A DNA stretch of 64,000 bases from Bradyrhizobium tropiciagri (lineage in GTDB: Bacteria > Pseudomonadota > Alphaproteobacteria > Rhizobiales > Xanthobacteraceae). A model generated the notes under the pieces. The model was not told the origin of the DNA. It worked only from the letters and a program-made list of their open reading frames with translations, and did no database searches. Numbering within the stretch: the first letter of the stretch is position 1; each line of letters starts with the position of its first letter. Made by a program: the position numbers and the translations under genes. The DNA lies in NCBI RefSeq assembly GCF_018130505.1, contig NZ_JAFCKH010000003.1, forward strand, positions 310,001-374,000. Reading direction: 5' to 3'. Shown here one piece after another: positions 47,619 through 55,565 of the stretch.

Positions 47619-49274
47619 ATGTGGAGTTTTCTCGAGCGTCTGTTGGATTCGTCGACATTCTCGCCGCACGGCATCTGCCTGTTGTGGGAGCCGGAGTTGA
47701 TCTGGCTGCACGTTATTTCAGACGCCATCATCGCCGCTTCGTATTTCTCGATCCCGTTCGCGCTCGCGATCGTGGTGTCAAAACGCCGCGATTTCCAGTT
47801 CGGCTGGATGGCGTGGCTGTTCGCCGCCTTCATCCTGCTGTGCGGGCTCACCCACGTGTTCGCGATCTATACGCTGTGGGTGCCGATCTACGGCCTCGAG
47901 GGCCTGCTCAAGGCGACGACCGCGATCGCCTCGATCTTCACCGCGATCATGCTGTGGCCGCTGATTCCGAAGATCATGGCGATCCCGACCGAGGCGCAGC
48001 TGCGCGAGGCGCATGTCGCGCTCGCCGAGGAGGGGCGGCAGCGCCAGCGCCAGGAATTCCTGCTGCAACGCTTCCGCGAGGCCGAGGCGAATGAGAGCAA
48101 GATCCGCCAGGCGCAGAAGATGGAGGCGGTCGGCCAGCTCACCGGCGGCATCGCGCACGACTTCAACAACATCCTCACCGTCATCACCGGCACTATCGAC
48201 ATCCTGGCGGAGGCAGTGACCCATAACCGGCAGCTGCGCGAGATCACCTCGTTGATCGGCGACGCCGCCGAGCGCGGCGCCTCGCTGACGCGGCATCTGC
48301 TTGCCTTCGCGCGCAAGCAGCCGCTGCAGCCGACCGATGTCGACGTCAACGCGCTGATGGTCGACACCATCGAGCTGCTGCGGCCGACCATCGGCGACCA
48401 TGTCGACATCGACTTCCGCCCCGCGGCCGAGCTGCCGCGTGCGCTGGTCGATTCCAACCAGCTCGCCACCGCGATCATCAACCTCGCGCTGAACGCGCGC
48501 GATGCGATGCCGAAGGGCGGCAGGCTCACGATCGAGACCCGCAGCGCCGAGCTGAAGCCGTCCGACGTCAACGGCCATGACGGGCTCAAGACCGGCGACT
48601 ATGTCGCGATCGCGCTGGTCGATACCGGCCAGGGCATCGCGGAGGCGGATCTGGCAAAAGTGTTCGAGCCGTTCTTCACCACCAAGGACGTCGGCAAGGG
48701 TACCGGGCTCGGGCTCAGCATGGTCTACGGATTCGTCAAGCAATCCGAAGGCCACATCACGCTCGAGAGCGAAGTCGGTCGCGGCACCCGTGTCGTGCTC
48801 TATCTGCCGCGCGCGATGATCACCTCGCCTGTGGTTGCCGCCGGCCCGCCGCCGCAGCCGGACCTGCACGGGAGCCAGGAGATCGTGCTGGTGGTCGAGG
48901 ACGACAGGCTGGTGCGCTCCTACGTGCTCACCCAGATCGACAGCCTCGGCTACCGGACGCTGTCGGCGAGCAACGGGCAAGAGGCGCTCGCCGTGCTCGA
49001 CAGCGGCGCGCCGGTCGACCTGCTGTTCACGGATGTCATCATGCCGGGCTCGATGAACGGCCGCGAACTCGCCACCGCGGCGCAGCAGCGGCGGCCGTCG
49101 CTGCGCGTGCTGTTCACCTCGGGCTACACCGAAAACGCCTTCGACCATGACGGCCGGCTCGACGAGGGCATCCTGTTTTTGGCCAAGCCTTACAGCCGCG
49201 CCGAGCTCGCCCGCATGCTGCGCGTCGCGCTGCGCGAGGAGGCGGCGGAGGTCGTGAAGGAGCCGGCGGAGTAG
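47619..49274 (+). CDS. Hybrid histidine kinase with ethylene-receptor-like membrane domain
   Basis: A protein of 551 residues. Three helices at residues 28-52, 62-82 and 90-118 form the sensor: VISDAIIAASYFSIPFALAI and FILLCGLTHVF. Relative to plant ETR1, residues critical for ethylene binding (Asp25, Tyr32, Ile35, Pro36, Ile62, Cys65, His69) correspond to Asp35, Tyr42, Ile45, Pro46, Ile72, Cys75 and His79, a constant offset of ten. A coiled coil (124-170) leads to the H-box GGIAHDFNN (His180), N-box NLALNARDA, G-boxes DTGQGI and GTGLGLS, and a receiver with VVEDD (426-429 region), phospho-acceptor Asp472 and Lys523. GGAGG at 47609 supports this ATG. No GAF domain is present. Ligand is inferred. 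Confidence 0.85.
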   Translation: MWSFLERLLDSSTFSPHGICLLWEPELIWLHVISDAIIAASYFSIPFALAIVVSKRRDFQFGWMAWLFAAFILLCGLTHVFAIYTLWVPIYGLEGLLKATTAIASIFTAIMLWPLIPKIMAIPTEAQLREAHVALAEEGRQRQRQEFLLQRFREAEANESKIRQAQKMEAVGQLTGGIAHDFNNILTVITGTIDILAEAVTHNRQLREITSLIGDAAERGASLTRHLLAFARKQPLQPTDVDVNALMVDTIELLRPTIGDHVDIDFRPAAELPRALVDSNQLATAIINLALNARDAMPKGGRLTIETRSAELKPSDVNGHDGLKTGDYVAIALVDTGQGIAEADLAKVFEPFFTTKDVGKGTGLGLSMVYGFVKQSEGHITLESEVGRGTRVVLYLPRAMITSPVVAAGPPPQPDLHGSQEIVLVVEDDRLVRSYVLTQIDSLGYRTLSASNGQEALAVLDSGAPVDLLFTDVIMPGSMNGRELATAAQQRRPSLRVLFTSGYTENAFDHDGRLDEGILFLAKPYSRAELARMLRVALREEAAEVVKEPAE

Positions 49275-49284
49275 CCACGATCCC

Positions 49285-49354
49285 GTAGCCCGGATGAGCG
49301 CAGCGATATCCGGGGCAGGTATTCCCCGCATATCGCTGCGCTCATGCGGGCTAC
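49285..49354. repeat. Intergenic palindrome, family A copy 5 (short variant)
   Basis: Arms GTAGCCCGGATGAGCGCAGC and GCTGCGCTCATGCGGGCTAC with inner GATATCCGGGG/CCCCGCATATC. It is shorter (70 bases) than other copies. It lies between the kinase and htpX genes. Confidence 0.85.
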
Positions 49355-49494
49355 GACATTGCCCCGCATGACCAAACCGTAACCCGCGCCCGCGTCGCCA
49401 CGACGCAGCGGCTCCCCTTGCGGCGCTCTTCGGCAAATCCCACCCTCAAGCGCGTCAGTTATGGCAGTATCTCACCTGCCGTCGGGGAACCACG

Positions 49495-50430
49495 ATGAAC
49501 TATTTTCGCACAGCGCTCCTCCTGGCCGGCCTCACCGGCCTGTTCATGGGCGTCGGCTATCTGATCGGCGGCGGCACCGGCGCGGTGATCGCGCTCGTCA
49601 TCGCGGCCGCGACAAATCTGTTCACCTACTGGAATTCCGACCGCATGGTGCTGTCGATGTACGGCGCCCATCAGGTCGACCAGAACTCGGCGCCGGAGCT
49701 CTACCATCTCGTCGCCGAGCTGGCGCAGCGCGCCAGCCTGCCGATGCCGCGCGTGTTCGTGATGGACGAGATGCAACCCAACGCCTTCGCGACCGGCCGC
49801 AATCCGCAGAACGCCGCGGTCGCCGTCACCACCGGGTTGATGCAGCAGCTCAGTCGCGAGGAACTCGCCGGCGTGATCGCGCACGAGCTCGCGCATATCA
49901 AGCATCACGACACGCTGACCATGACGATCACCGCGACGATCGCCGGCGCGATCTCGATGCTGGCGCAGTTCGGCATGTTCTTCGGCGGCAACCGCGGCAA
50001 CAACAGCGGCCCGGGCGTCATCGGCTCGATCGCGATGATGATCCTGGCGCCGCTCGGCGCCATGCTGGTGCAGATGGCGATCAGCCGCACCCGCGAATAC
50101 GCCGCCGATAATCTCGGCGCGCGCATCGTCGGACAGCCGATGTGGCTCGCCTCCGCGCTCGCCAAGATCGAGAACAGCGCGCATCAGATGCCGAACATGG
50201 AGGCCGAGCGCAATCCGGCGACAGCGCACATGTTCATCATCAACCCGCTGTCGGGCCACGGCGTCGACAATCTGTTCAAGACCCATCCTTCGACCGCGAA
50301 CCGCATCGCCGCCCTGCAGCAGCTCGCCGCCGAACTCGGCACGCTGACCGCGCCGCGCCCGGCCGGCGCCAGCTACCCGTCGCGCAGCCCGTGGGGTGGA
50401 TCGTCAGGCCAGCGCGGGCCGTGGGGGTAA
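49495..50430 (+). CDS. htpX: M48 family membrane metalloprotease HtpX
   Basis: A protein of 311 residues. Two N-terminal helices ([37 protein letters not shown]) precede the zinc motif [13 protein letters not shown] (HELAH), two further hydrophobic segments ([20 protein letters not shown]) and the distal Glu ligand in [15 protein letters not shown]. HtpX cleaves misfolded inner-membrane proteins together with FtsH. The Gly/Ser-Pro C-tail is typical of rhizobial copies. ATG at 49495 is the only start that retains the first helix. Confidence 0.93.
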   Translation: MNYFRTALLLAGLTGLFMGVGYLIGGGTGAVIALVIAAATNLFTYWNSDRMVLSMYGAHQVDQNSAPELYHLVAELAQRASLPMPRVFVMDEMQPNAFATGRNPQNAAVAVTTGLMQQLSREELAGVIAHELAHIKHHDTLTMTITATIAGAISMLAQFGMFFGGNRGNNSGPGVIGSIAMMILAPLGAMLVQMAISRTREYAADNLGARIVGQPMWLASALAKIENSAHQMPNMEAERNPATAHMFIINPLSGHGVDNLFKTHPSTANRIAALQQLAAELGTLTAPRPAGASYPSRSPWGGSSGQRGPWG

Positions 50431-50498
50431 AGCGGCCGGTCGGCGATCGCATCGCGGGCCGCATCCGGGCAGGTGATACTGCGCCCCCGCCCACCGCC

Positions 50499-50602
50499 GT
50501 CATCGCCCGGCTCGACCGGGCGATCCAGTACGCCGCGGCTCATCCGCTCAAGCACGACTGCCTCTGGAATACTGGATCACCCGGTCAAGCCGGGTGATGA
50601 CA
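50499..50602. repeat. Intergenic palindrome, family E copy 2
   Basis: Arms GTCATCGCCCGGCTCGACCG and CGGTCAAGCCGGGTGATGAC, inner GATCCAGTA/TACTGGATC. It lies between htpX and the HiPIP gene. Confidence 0.85.
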
Positions 50603-50679
50603 CCTTGTTTGTGGCAAGCGATGCGACCAAACTCGCTGTCGTCCCGGCTTTCGCAAGGACGACGCATGGGGTGAACACC

Positions 50680-50937
50680 ATGGCTCAACAACACGGACGC
50701 CGATCGCGGCGTGTTTTCATCGGCGCGGCCATCGGAGGAATTCCCGCGGCACTCTTGATCCGGCGGGCGGCGGCCTCCGACAAGATGACCAAACCGCAGG
50801 CCGAGTACCAGGACACGCCGAACGGCATCTACGCCTGCGCCCTGTGCACGCTGTTCGTCGCGCCCGACGGCTGCAAGGTGGTCGAGGGCGTGATCAGCAG
50901 GGACGGCTGGTGTAACGCGTTCGCGGCGGTGGATTGA
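50680..50937 (+). CDS. Tat-exported high-potential iron-sulfur protein (HiPIP)
   Basis: A protein of 85 residues. RRSRRVFIGAAIGGIPAALL (7-26) is a twin-arginine signal, as HiPIPs fold with their cluster before export. The mature part holds the four Cys ligands: Cys53 and Cys56 (CALC), Cys65 (DGCKVVEG), Cys78 (DGWCNAF), with Tyr/Gly placements usual for HiPIP. It would carry one electron at high potential through a [4Fe-4S] cluster in the periplasm, between the bc1 complex and a terminal oxidase or reaction centre. No partner gene is adjacent. GTG at 50671 in frame is an alternative start. Confidence 0.82.
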   Translation: MAQQHGRRSRRVFIGAAIGGIPAALLIRRAAASDKMTKPQAEYQDTPNGIYACALCTLFVAPDGCKVVEGVISRDGWCNAFAAVD

Positions 50938-50948
50938 GCGTTGGCTGC

Positions 50949-51034
50949 GTAGGGTGGGCAAAGCGTAGCGTGCCCACCATCACGAGCACGTAACGGATGG
51001 TGGGCGCGTCGCGGCGCTCCTTTGCCCACGCTAC
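50949..51034. repeat. Intergenic palindrome, family I
   Basis: Arms GTAGGGTGGGCAAAGCGTAG and GCGCTCCTTTGCCCACGCTA (then C), inner CCCACCAT/ATGGTGGG. Single copy. It ends four bases before the stop codon of the ScfR-type regulator gene. Confidence 0.82.
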
Positions 51035-51037
51035 TAA

Positions 51038-52480
51038 CTACAACTCCCGCGCGTTCGAGAACGCGAACGAGCTGACCCGCCGCGTGGTCTCGTCCAGGAT
51101 CAGGCTGCGGGTGATCGGCGGCTCGGCGCGCTGGCTGCAGTTCTCGCGCTCGCAGAGCCGGCAATTGACGCCGATCGGCGTGCCCTCGGCCTTCTCGAGA
51201 TCCATCCCCGTCGCGTAGACCAGCTTCGATGCATGCCGGATCTCGCAGCCCAGGCCGATCGCAAAGCGCGGCTGCGGCTGCGGGTAGGGCGCCACTGGCC
51301 GGCGCACCATCTGCGCGATCGAAAAGTAGCGCGTGCCGTCGGGCAGCTCGATCACCTGGCTGAGCAGGCGGTCCGGCATGTCGAAGGTCGAATGCACGTT
51401 CCACAGCGGGCAGGTGCCACCGAACTTCGAGAACGGGAAGGTGCCCGAGGAGAAGCGTTTCGAAACGTTGCCGGCGTTGTCGACCCGCAGCATGAAGAAC
51501 GGCACGCCGCGCGCGTTCGGCCGCTGCAAGGTGGTGAGGCGGTGGCAGACCTGCTCGAAGCCGGCGTTGAAGCGCTGCGCCAGCACGTGGACGTCGTAGC
51601 TCAGGGTTTCCGCGGCGGAATGAAATGCCTGGTAGGGCATCATCGCCGCCGCCGCGAAATAATTCGCCAGCGTGATGCGGTAGAGCCGGCGCGCGGTGTC
51701 GTCGAGCGGGCCGGCGCGGCCGACGATGGCGTCGATGCCGGGCCCGCACTCGGCGAAGCCGAGCTGCAGCGCGAGCTGGAAGCTGCGGCCGGGGCTGTCG
51801 ACCAGTTCCGAGATCAGGAGCTGCCGGCGATGGCGGTCGAAACGGCGCAGCGTCTCGCGCATCACGTCGACAGGCATCACGCGGGTGACGATCGAATGCT
51901 TTTCGCGAAGACGCGCGGCGAGGGCGGCGTAGAGGCCCTCGGCCGGCACGTTGAGCTCGTCGCGCAACGTCTCCGCGGCGGTCTCCAGCTCCGGGAAATA
52001 GTTGCGGTTGGCTTCGATCAGGTCGCGCACCCGCTCGATCGGATTTGCCTCGAACTGCGAGCCCTCTCGGTCGGCCATCTGCGCCGCCACCAGCGTCTCG
52101 CCGCGGCGCGCCTCGGTGTAGGCGGCATACAGCCGTTGCAGCGCGTGGGTCACCCCGGGGCAGAGCTCGGCGAGGTCGCGCAGCTCCTGTTTCGGCAGAT
52201 CGATCTGGCGGAACAGCGGATCGGAGAAGATCTCGTTGAGTTCCGCGAAGAAGCGGTCCTCGTCGGCGGTGGCGAGGTCGCGCAGATCGAGGTCGTAGGT
52301 CTCGGCCAACCGCAGCAGGATCTGCGCCGTCACCGGGCGCTGGTTGCGCTCGATCAGGTTGACGTAGGAGGGCGAGATGCCGAGGCCCTCGGCGATCTGG
52401 GTCTGGGACAGCCCGAGCTGCTGCCGGATCCGCCGGAACCGCGGGCCGACGAAGAGTTTCTTTCCGGACTCAGCAGGCAT
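51038..52480 (-). CDS. XRE-family ScfR/RamB-type short-chain acyl transcriptional regulator
   Basis: A protein of 480 residues. Residues 13-70 form a Cro/CI helix-turn-helix (RRIRQQLGLSQTQIAEGLGI, SPSYVNLIERNQRPVTAQIL). The middle is an IrrE/ImmA-like domain whose HExxH metal motif has been lost. The C-terminal ScfRs domain has GLGCEIRHASKLVYATGMD and NCRLCERENCSQRAEPP, a Cys cluster characteristic of RamB and MccR. Such regulators sense acetyl- or propionyl-CoA-type metabolites and control glyoxylate, methylcitrate or acetate genes. Here it is divergent from isocitrate lyase, the expected target. AGGAG six bases before the ATG at 52480 fixes the start. Confidence 0.85.
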   Translation of the reverse strand: MPAESGKKLFVGPRFRRIRQQLGLSQTQIAEGLGISPSYVNLIERNQRPVTAQILLRLAETYDLDLRDLATADEDRFFAELNEIFSDPLFRQIDLPKQELRDLAELCPGVTHALQRLYAAYTEARRGETLVAAQMADREGSQFEANPIERVRDLIEANRNYFPELETAAETLRDELNVPAEGLYAALAARLREKHSIVTRVMPVDVMRETLRRFDRHRRQLLISELVDSPGRSFQLALQLGFAECGPGIDAIVGRAGPLDDTARRLYRITLANYFAAAAMMPYQAFHSAAETLSYDVHVLAQRFNAGFEQVCHRLTTLQRPNARGVPFFMLRVDNAGNVSKRFSSGTFPFSKFGGTCPLWNVHSTFDMPDRLLSQVIELPDGTRYFSIAQMVRRPVAPYPQPQPRFAIGLGCEIRHASKLVYATGMDLEKAEGTPIGVNCRLCERENCSQRAEPPITRSLILDETTRRVSSFAFSNAREL

Positions 52481-52519
52481 GGGGAACTCCTGCGCGCTTT
52501 GGCTCCTCCTGGATGCTTC

Positions 52520-52607
52520 GTAGCCCGGATGGAGCGTAGCGTAATCCGGGACCGCTTCGTCCATGGATGGGCCTGCCCCGGATTGCGCTGCGCTCCATCC
52601 GGGCTAC
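52520..52607. repeat. Intergenic palindrome, family A copy 6
   Basis: Arms GTAGCCCGGATGGAGCGTAG and CTGCGCTCCATCCGGGCTAC. It lies 40 bases upstream of the regulator start, in the divergent region shared with isocitrate lyase. Confidence 0.9.
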
Positions 52608-52690
52608 GCGCCGACGGCAGCAGAGAGCGCCAAACTCATCCTCGGAACCCGCAACCATGGCAGTCTTCCTGACCCATTTCGTGACAAAAT

Positions 52691-52727
52691 TAACAAATCG
52701 ACATTTGTTACAAGTGCATATGTTACA
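52691..52727. promoter_or_regulatory. Candidate operator between scfR-type regulator and aceA
   Basis: TAACAAAT (52691-52698), CGAC, ATTTGTTA (52703-52710): perfect 8-base inverted repeat in an AT-rich island. TGTTACA occurs at 52706 and again at 52721, 15 bases apart, overlapping the palindrome. The island lies 164-200 bases before aceA. Binding by the divergent regulator is inferred. Confidence 0.5.
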
Positions 52728-52890
52728 TGACATCACCAATAAAAAACAAGCCATCTATACGGACTTCGTTTTCTCGCGTTTATCTCCTGCCACGCATTTC
52801 GCAATGCACTGTCAAGAATGTATGGCGAAGGCGAACGGGCAGAGAAGGTATTAGCCGCCGGTTTGCCGTCACCGAAAAAGGAGCAGACAC

Positions 52891-54528
52891 ATGAACTTCC
52901 AACCGCGCGGCATCAGCGACCAGGGCATCCAGGGACCGGCTTCCTATCAGAGCCAGATCGAGGCAGCCGAAGCCCTCCTCAAGACGCAGCCGACCTGGAA
53001 CGGCGTCTCCGCCGAAGCCGTGGCGCGCATGCGTCTGCAGAACCGTTTCAAGACCGGCCTCGACGTTGCCCGCTACACCGCGGCGCTGATGCGTGCCGAC
53101 ATGGCTGCCTATGACGCCGATCCGACCAAGTACACCCAGTCGCTGGGCTGCTGGCACGGTTTCATCGCGCAGCAGAAGCTGATCTCGGTCAAGAAGCACT
53201 TCGGCAAGACCGATCGCCGCTATCTGTACCTGTCCGGCTGGATGATCGCCGCGCTGCGCTCCGAGTTCGGACCGCTGCCGGATCAGTCGATGCACGAGAA
53301 GACCTCGGTGCCGGCGCTGATCGAGGAGCTCTACACCTTCCTGCGCCAGGCGGACTCCCGTGAGCTCAACGACACCTTCCGCGCGCTCGACGCCGCCCGC
53401 AAGGAAGGCGACAAGGCGAAGGAAGCCGCGCTGATCGAGAAGATCGACAACTTCCAGACCCACGTTGTGCCCGTGATCGCGGACATCGACGCCGGCTTCG
53501 GCAATGCCGAGGCGACCTATCTGCTCGCCAAGAAGATGATCGAGGCAGGTGCCTGCGCCCTGCAGATCGAGAACCAGGTGTCCGACGAGAAGCAGTGCGG
53601 TCACCAGGACGGCAAGGTGACGGTGCCGCACGAGGTGTTCATCGCGAAGATCCGCGCCTGCCGCCACGCCTTCCTCGAACTCGGTGTCGAAGACGGCATC
53701 ATCGTGACCCGCACCGACTCGCTCGGCGCCGGCCTCACGCAGCAGATCGCGGTCAGCCACAAGCCCGGCGACATCGGCGACCAGTACAACAGCTTCCTCG
53801 ATTGCGAGGAAGTGACGGCCGAGAATGCCCGTAACGGCGACGTCATCATCAACCGCAACGGCAAGATGATGCGTCCGAAGCGGCTGCCTTCGAACCTCTA
53901 CCAGTTCCGCGCCGGCACCGGCGAGGACCGCTGCGTGCTCGACTCGATCACCTCGCTGCAGAACGGCGCCGACCTCCTGTGGATCGAGACCGAGAAGCCG
54001 CATATCGAGCAGATCGCCAAGATGGTCGACCGCATTCGCGAGGTGATTCCGAACGCGAAGCTGGCCTACAACAACTCGCCGTCGTTCAACTGGACCGTCA
54101 ACTTCCGCTGGCAGGTCTACGATGCGATGAAGGAAGCGGGCAAGGATGTCAGCAGGTACAACCGCGCCGAACTGATGAAGCCGGAATACGACGATACGCC
54201 GCTGGCCATCGAGGCCGACGAGCGCATCCGCACCTTCCAGGCCGATTCATCGAAGCGTGCCGGCATCTTCCACCATCTGATCACGTTGCCGACCTACCAC
54301 ACCGCGGCGCTGTCGACCGACAATCTCGCGAGGGAGTATTTCGGCGACCAGGGCATGCTCGGCTACGTGAAGAACGTTCAGCGTGCGGAAATCCGTCAGG
54401 GCATCGCCTGTGCGAAGCACCAGAACATGGCGGGCTCCGACATCGGCGACGACCACAAGGAATACTTTGCGGGCGAGGCCGCGCTGAAGGCGGGCGGCGC
54501 GCACAATACGATGAACCAGTTCGGCTAA
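52891..54528 (+). CDS. aceA: Isocitrate lyase
   Basis: A protein of 545 residues, the long class of isocitrate lyase seen in many proteobacteria. The metal and substrate residues are visible: PVIADIDAGFGNAEATY (Asp metal ligands), the signature DEKQCGHQDGKV with the catalytic Cys in KQCGH, and NNSPSFNWT. It splits isocitrate into glyoxylate and succinate, opening the glyoxylate shunt needed for growth on acetate, fatty acids and other C2 sources. AAAGGAG at 52877-52883 precedes the ATG. Malate synthase is not in the window. The DUF4170 gene follows 29 bases downstream. Confidence 0.95.
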   Translation: MNFQPRGISDQGIQGPASYQSQIEAAEALLKTQPTWNGVSAEAVARMRLQNRFKTGLDVARYTAALMRADMAAYDADPTKYTQSLGCWHGFIAQQKLISVKKHFGKTDRRYLYLSGWMIAALRSEFGPLPDQSMHEKTSVPALIEELYTFLRQADSRELNDTFRALDAARKEGDKAKEAALIEKIDNFQTHVVPVIADIDAGFGNAEATYLLAKKMIEAGACALQIENQVSDEKQCGHQDGKVTVPHEVFIAKIRACRHAFLELGVEDGIIVTRTDSLGAGLTQQIAVSHKPGDIGDQYNSFLDCEEVTAENARNGDVIINRNGKMMRPKRLPSNLYQFRAGTGEDRCVLDSITSLQNGADLLWIETEKPHIEQIAKMVDRIREVIPNAKLAYNNSPSFNWTVNFRWQVYDAMKEAGKDVSRYNRAELMKPEYDDTPLAIEADERIRTFQADSSKRAGIFHHLITLPTYHTAALSTDNLAREYFGDQGMLGYVKNVQRAEIRQGIACAKHQNMAGSDIGDDHKEYFAGEAALKAGGAHNTMNQFG

Positions 54529-54557
54529 CGGTTGATCCGGGCAACAGGAGACTGACA

Positions 54558-54767
54558 ATGACCAAAGGCAGCAATTTCTGGGTGATCGGCGGTGAGTTCG
54601 GCTCGATGAACTTCCACAAGCTCGTGGAAGGGTCCGCCCAGGTCAGGGGTCCGTTCAAGACCCGCAAGGAAGCCGAAGAGTGCTGGAAAGAGGTCTCGGA
54701 GGAGAGCCGCCACAAGGCCGGCGTGCGCTTCTCGATCGTCGAGGAGCCCTCGCGGGTCTCGGCCTGA
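54558..54767 (+). CDS. DUF4170 family protein
   Basis: A protein of 69 residues: NFWVIGGEFGSMNFHKLVEG, then GPFKTRKEAEECWKEVSEES and a short VRFSIVEE strand, the DUF4170 pattern. These small alphaproteobacterial proteins often lie next to isocitrate lyase or are co-transcribed with central metabolic genes; function unknown. ACAGGAG at 54544-54550 precedes the ATG at 54558. It shares the aceA transcript, which ends at a hairpin 25 bases beyond. Confidence 0.85.
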   Translation: MTKGSNFWVIGGEFGSMNFHKLVEGSAQVRGPFKTRKEAEECWKEVSEESRHKAGVRFSIVEEPSRVSA

Positions 54768-54792
54768 TCCTCATCAATCAAGAAACGTCCAA

Positions 54793-54837
54793 GGACGGCG
54801 GCCCCATCCGGTTCATCCGGGTGGGGTCGTCCGTTTT
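54793..54837 (+). terminator. Hairpin terminator of aceA-DUF4170
   Basis: GGACG...GCCCCATCCGG pairs with CCGGGTGGGGTCGTCC around a short loop (stem broken by one bulge), followed by GTTTTC. It lies 25 bases after the DUF4170 stop. Confidence 0.75.
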
Positions 54838-54963
54838 CGGGACAGGAGTCTTTGGCTGGGGATAAGTGCGAGGCCAACTGCTCGGGAACCAACCGCCTTT
54901 GCGGACGTCATGGTTGCTGATAGGTTAATGCGAGGAAAACCCGTCACCACGAGGCCGCCGGCG

Positions 54964-55542
54964 ATGTCTGATCCGCAGAACACGGGCAGTGAGGCGCGCG
55001 AAATGCGCCCGACGCTGCGTGAGGCGCTGCGGCGGGCCCGGATCGAGGCGGCCGACCGCACCGGCGTCGTTGTCGAATTGCGCGATGCCGAGGTGGCGCG
55101 GCTGGAAATTCTCAACGAGGCGCTCGACCCGCTGTTCGCCCAGGTGCCGGACAAGGTCGACCTGTTCGACCGCGGCGTCACCCAGGGCGAGACTCCGCGG
55201 CTGTGGATCGATGTCGTCGCCCACGTCCTGATGGGCCGCGACAAGCGCATCTACCGCTTCGTTCAGGACACCAGGTTCGGCCGCATCGTGCTCGCCGAAT
55301 CGCACGACGTGCCCGTGATCGTCGATGCCGTCACCGACTACGTGGCGCGGCGGCTGATCGAGCGCGAGCATGCAATGGTCGCGACCCCGCTTCCGGTTGC
55401 CGAGCCGCCGGCGTTGTCGCAGCCCGCGCCGATCGTCGTACACCGCCGTCGCGGCGGCTTCGGCATGTTCGTGTTTGGCTTCCTCATGGGCGCGCTGGCG
55501 CTGTTCGGTCTCGCGCTGTTTGCAAGTTTGAAGAATCTCTAA
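54964..55542 (+). CDS. Hypothetical protein with C-terminal membrane anchor
   Basis: A protein of 192 residues (from ATG at 54964; ATG at 54928 is possible). A soluble alpha/beta-like N-part (LREALRRARIEAADRTGVVVELRDAEVARLEIL, VPDKVDLFDRGVTQGETPRLWIDVVAHVLM, ESHDVPVIVDAVTDYVARRL as successive pieces) is followed by a Pro-rich linker, a basic stretch HRRRGG and one helix FGMFVFGFLMGALALFGLALF. It would be tail-anchored with the large part in the cytoplasm. I do not recognise a characterised family. It lies 23 bases before the next gene and probably forms a pair with it. Confidence 0.7.
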   Translation: MSDPQNTGSEAREMRPTLREALRRARIEAADRTGVVVELRDAEVARLEILNEALDPLFAQVPDKVDLFDRGVTQGETPRLWIDVVAHVLMGRDKRIYRFVQDTRFGRIVLAESHDVPVIVDAVTDYVARRLIEREHAMVATPLPVAEPPALSQPAPIVVHRRRGGFGMFVFGFLMGALALFGLALFASLKNL

Positions 55543-55565
55543 CCGCCGGTCGGGCGGGGGGCATC

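Noticed and set aside
50638-50665. Short GTCGTCCCGGCTTTCGC segment as a full palindromic repeat
   Set aside because: Only one arm of family G is present, so it is a solo fragment and was not counted among the 21 elements.
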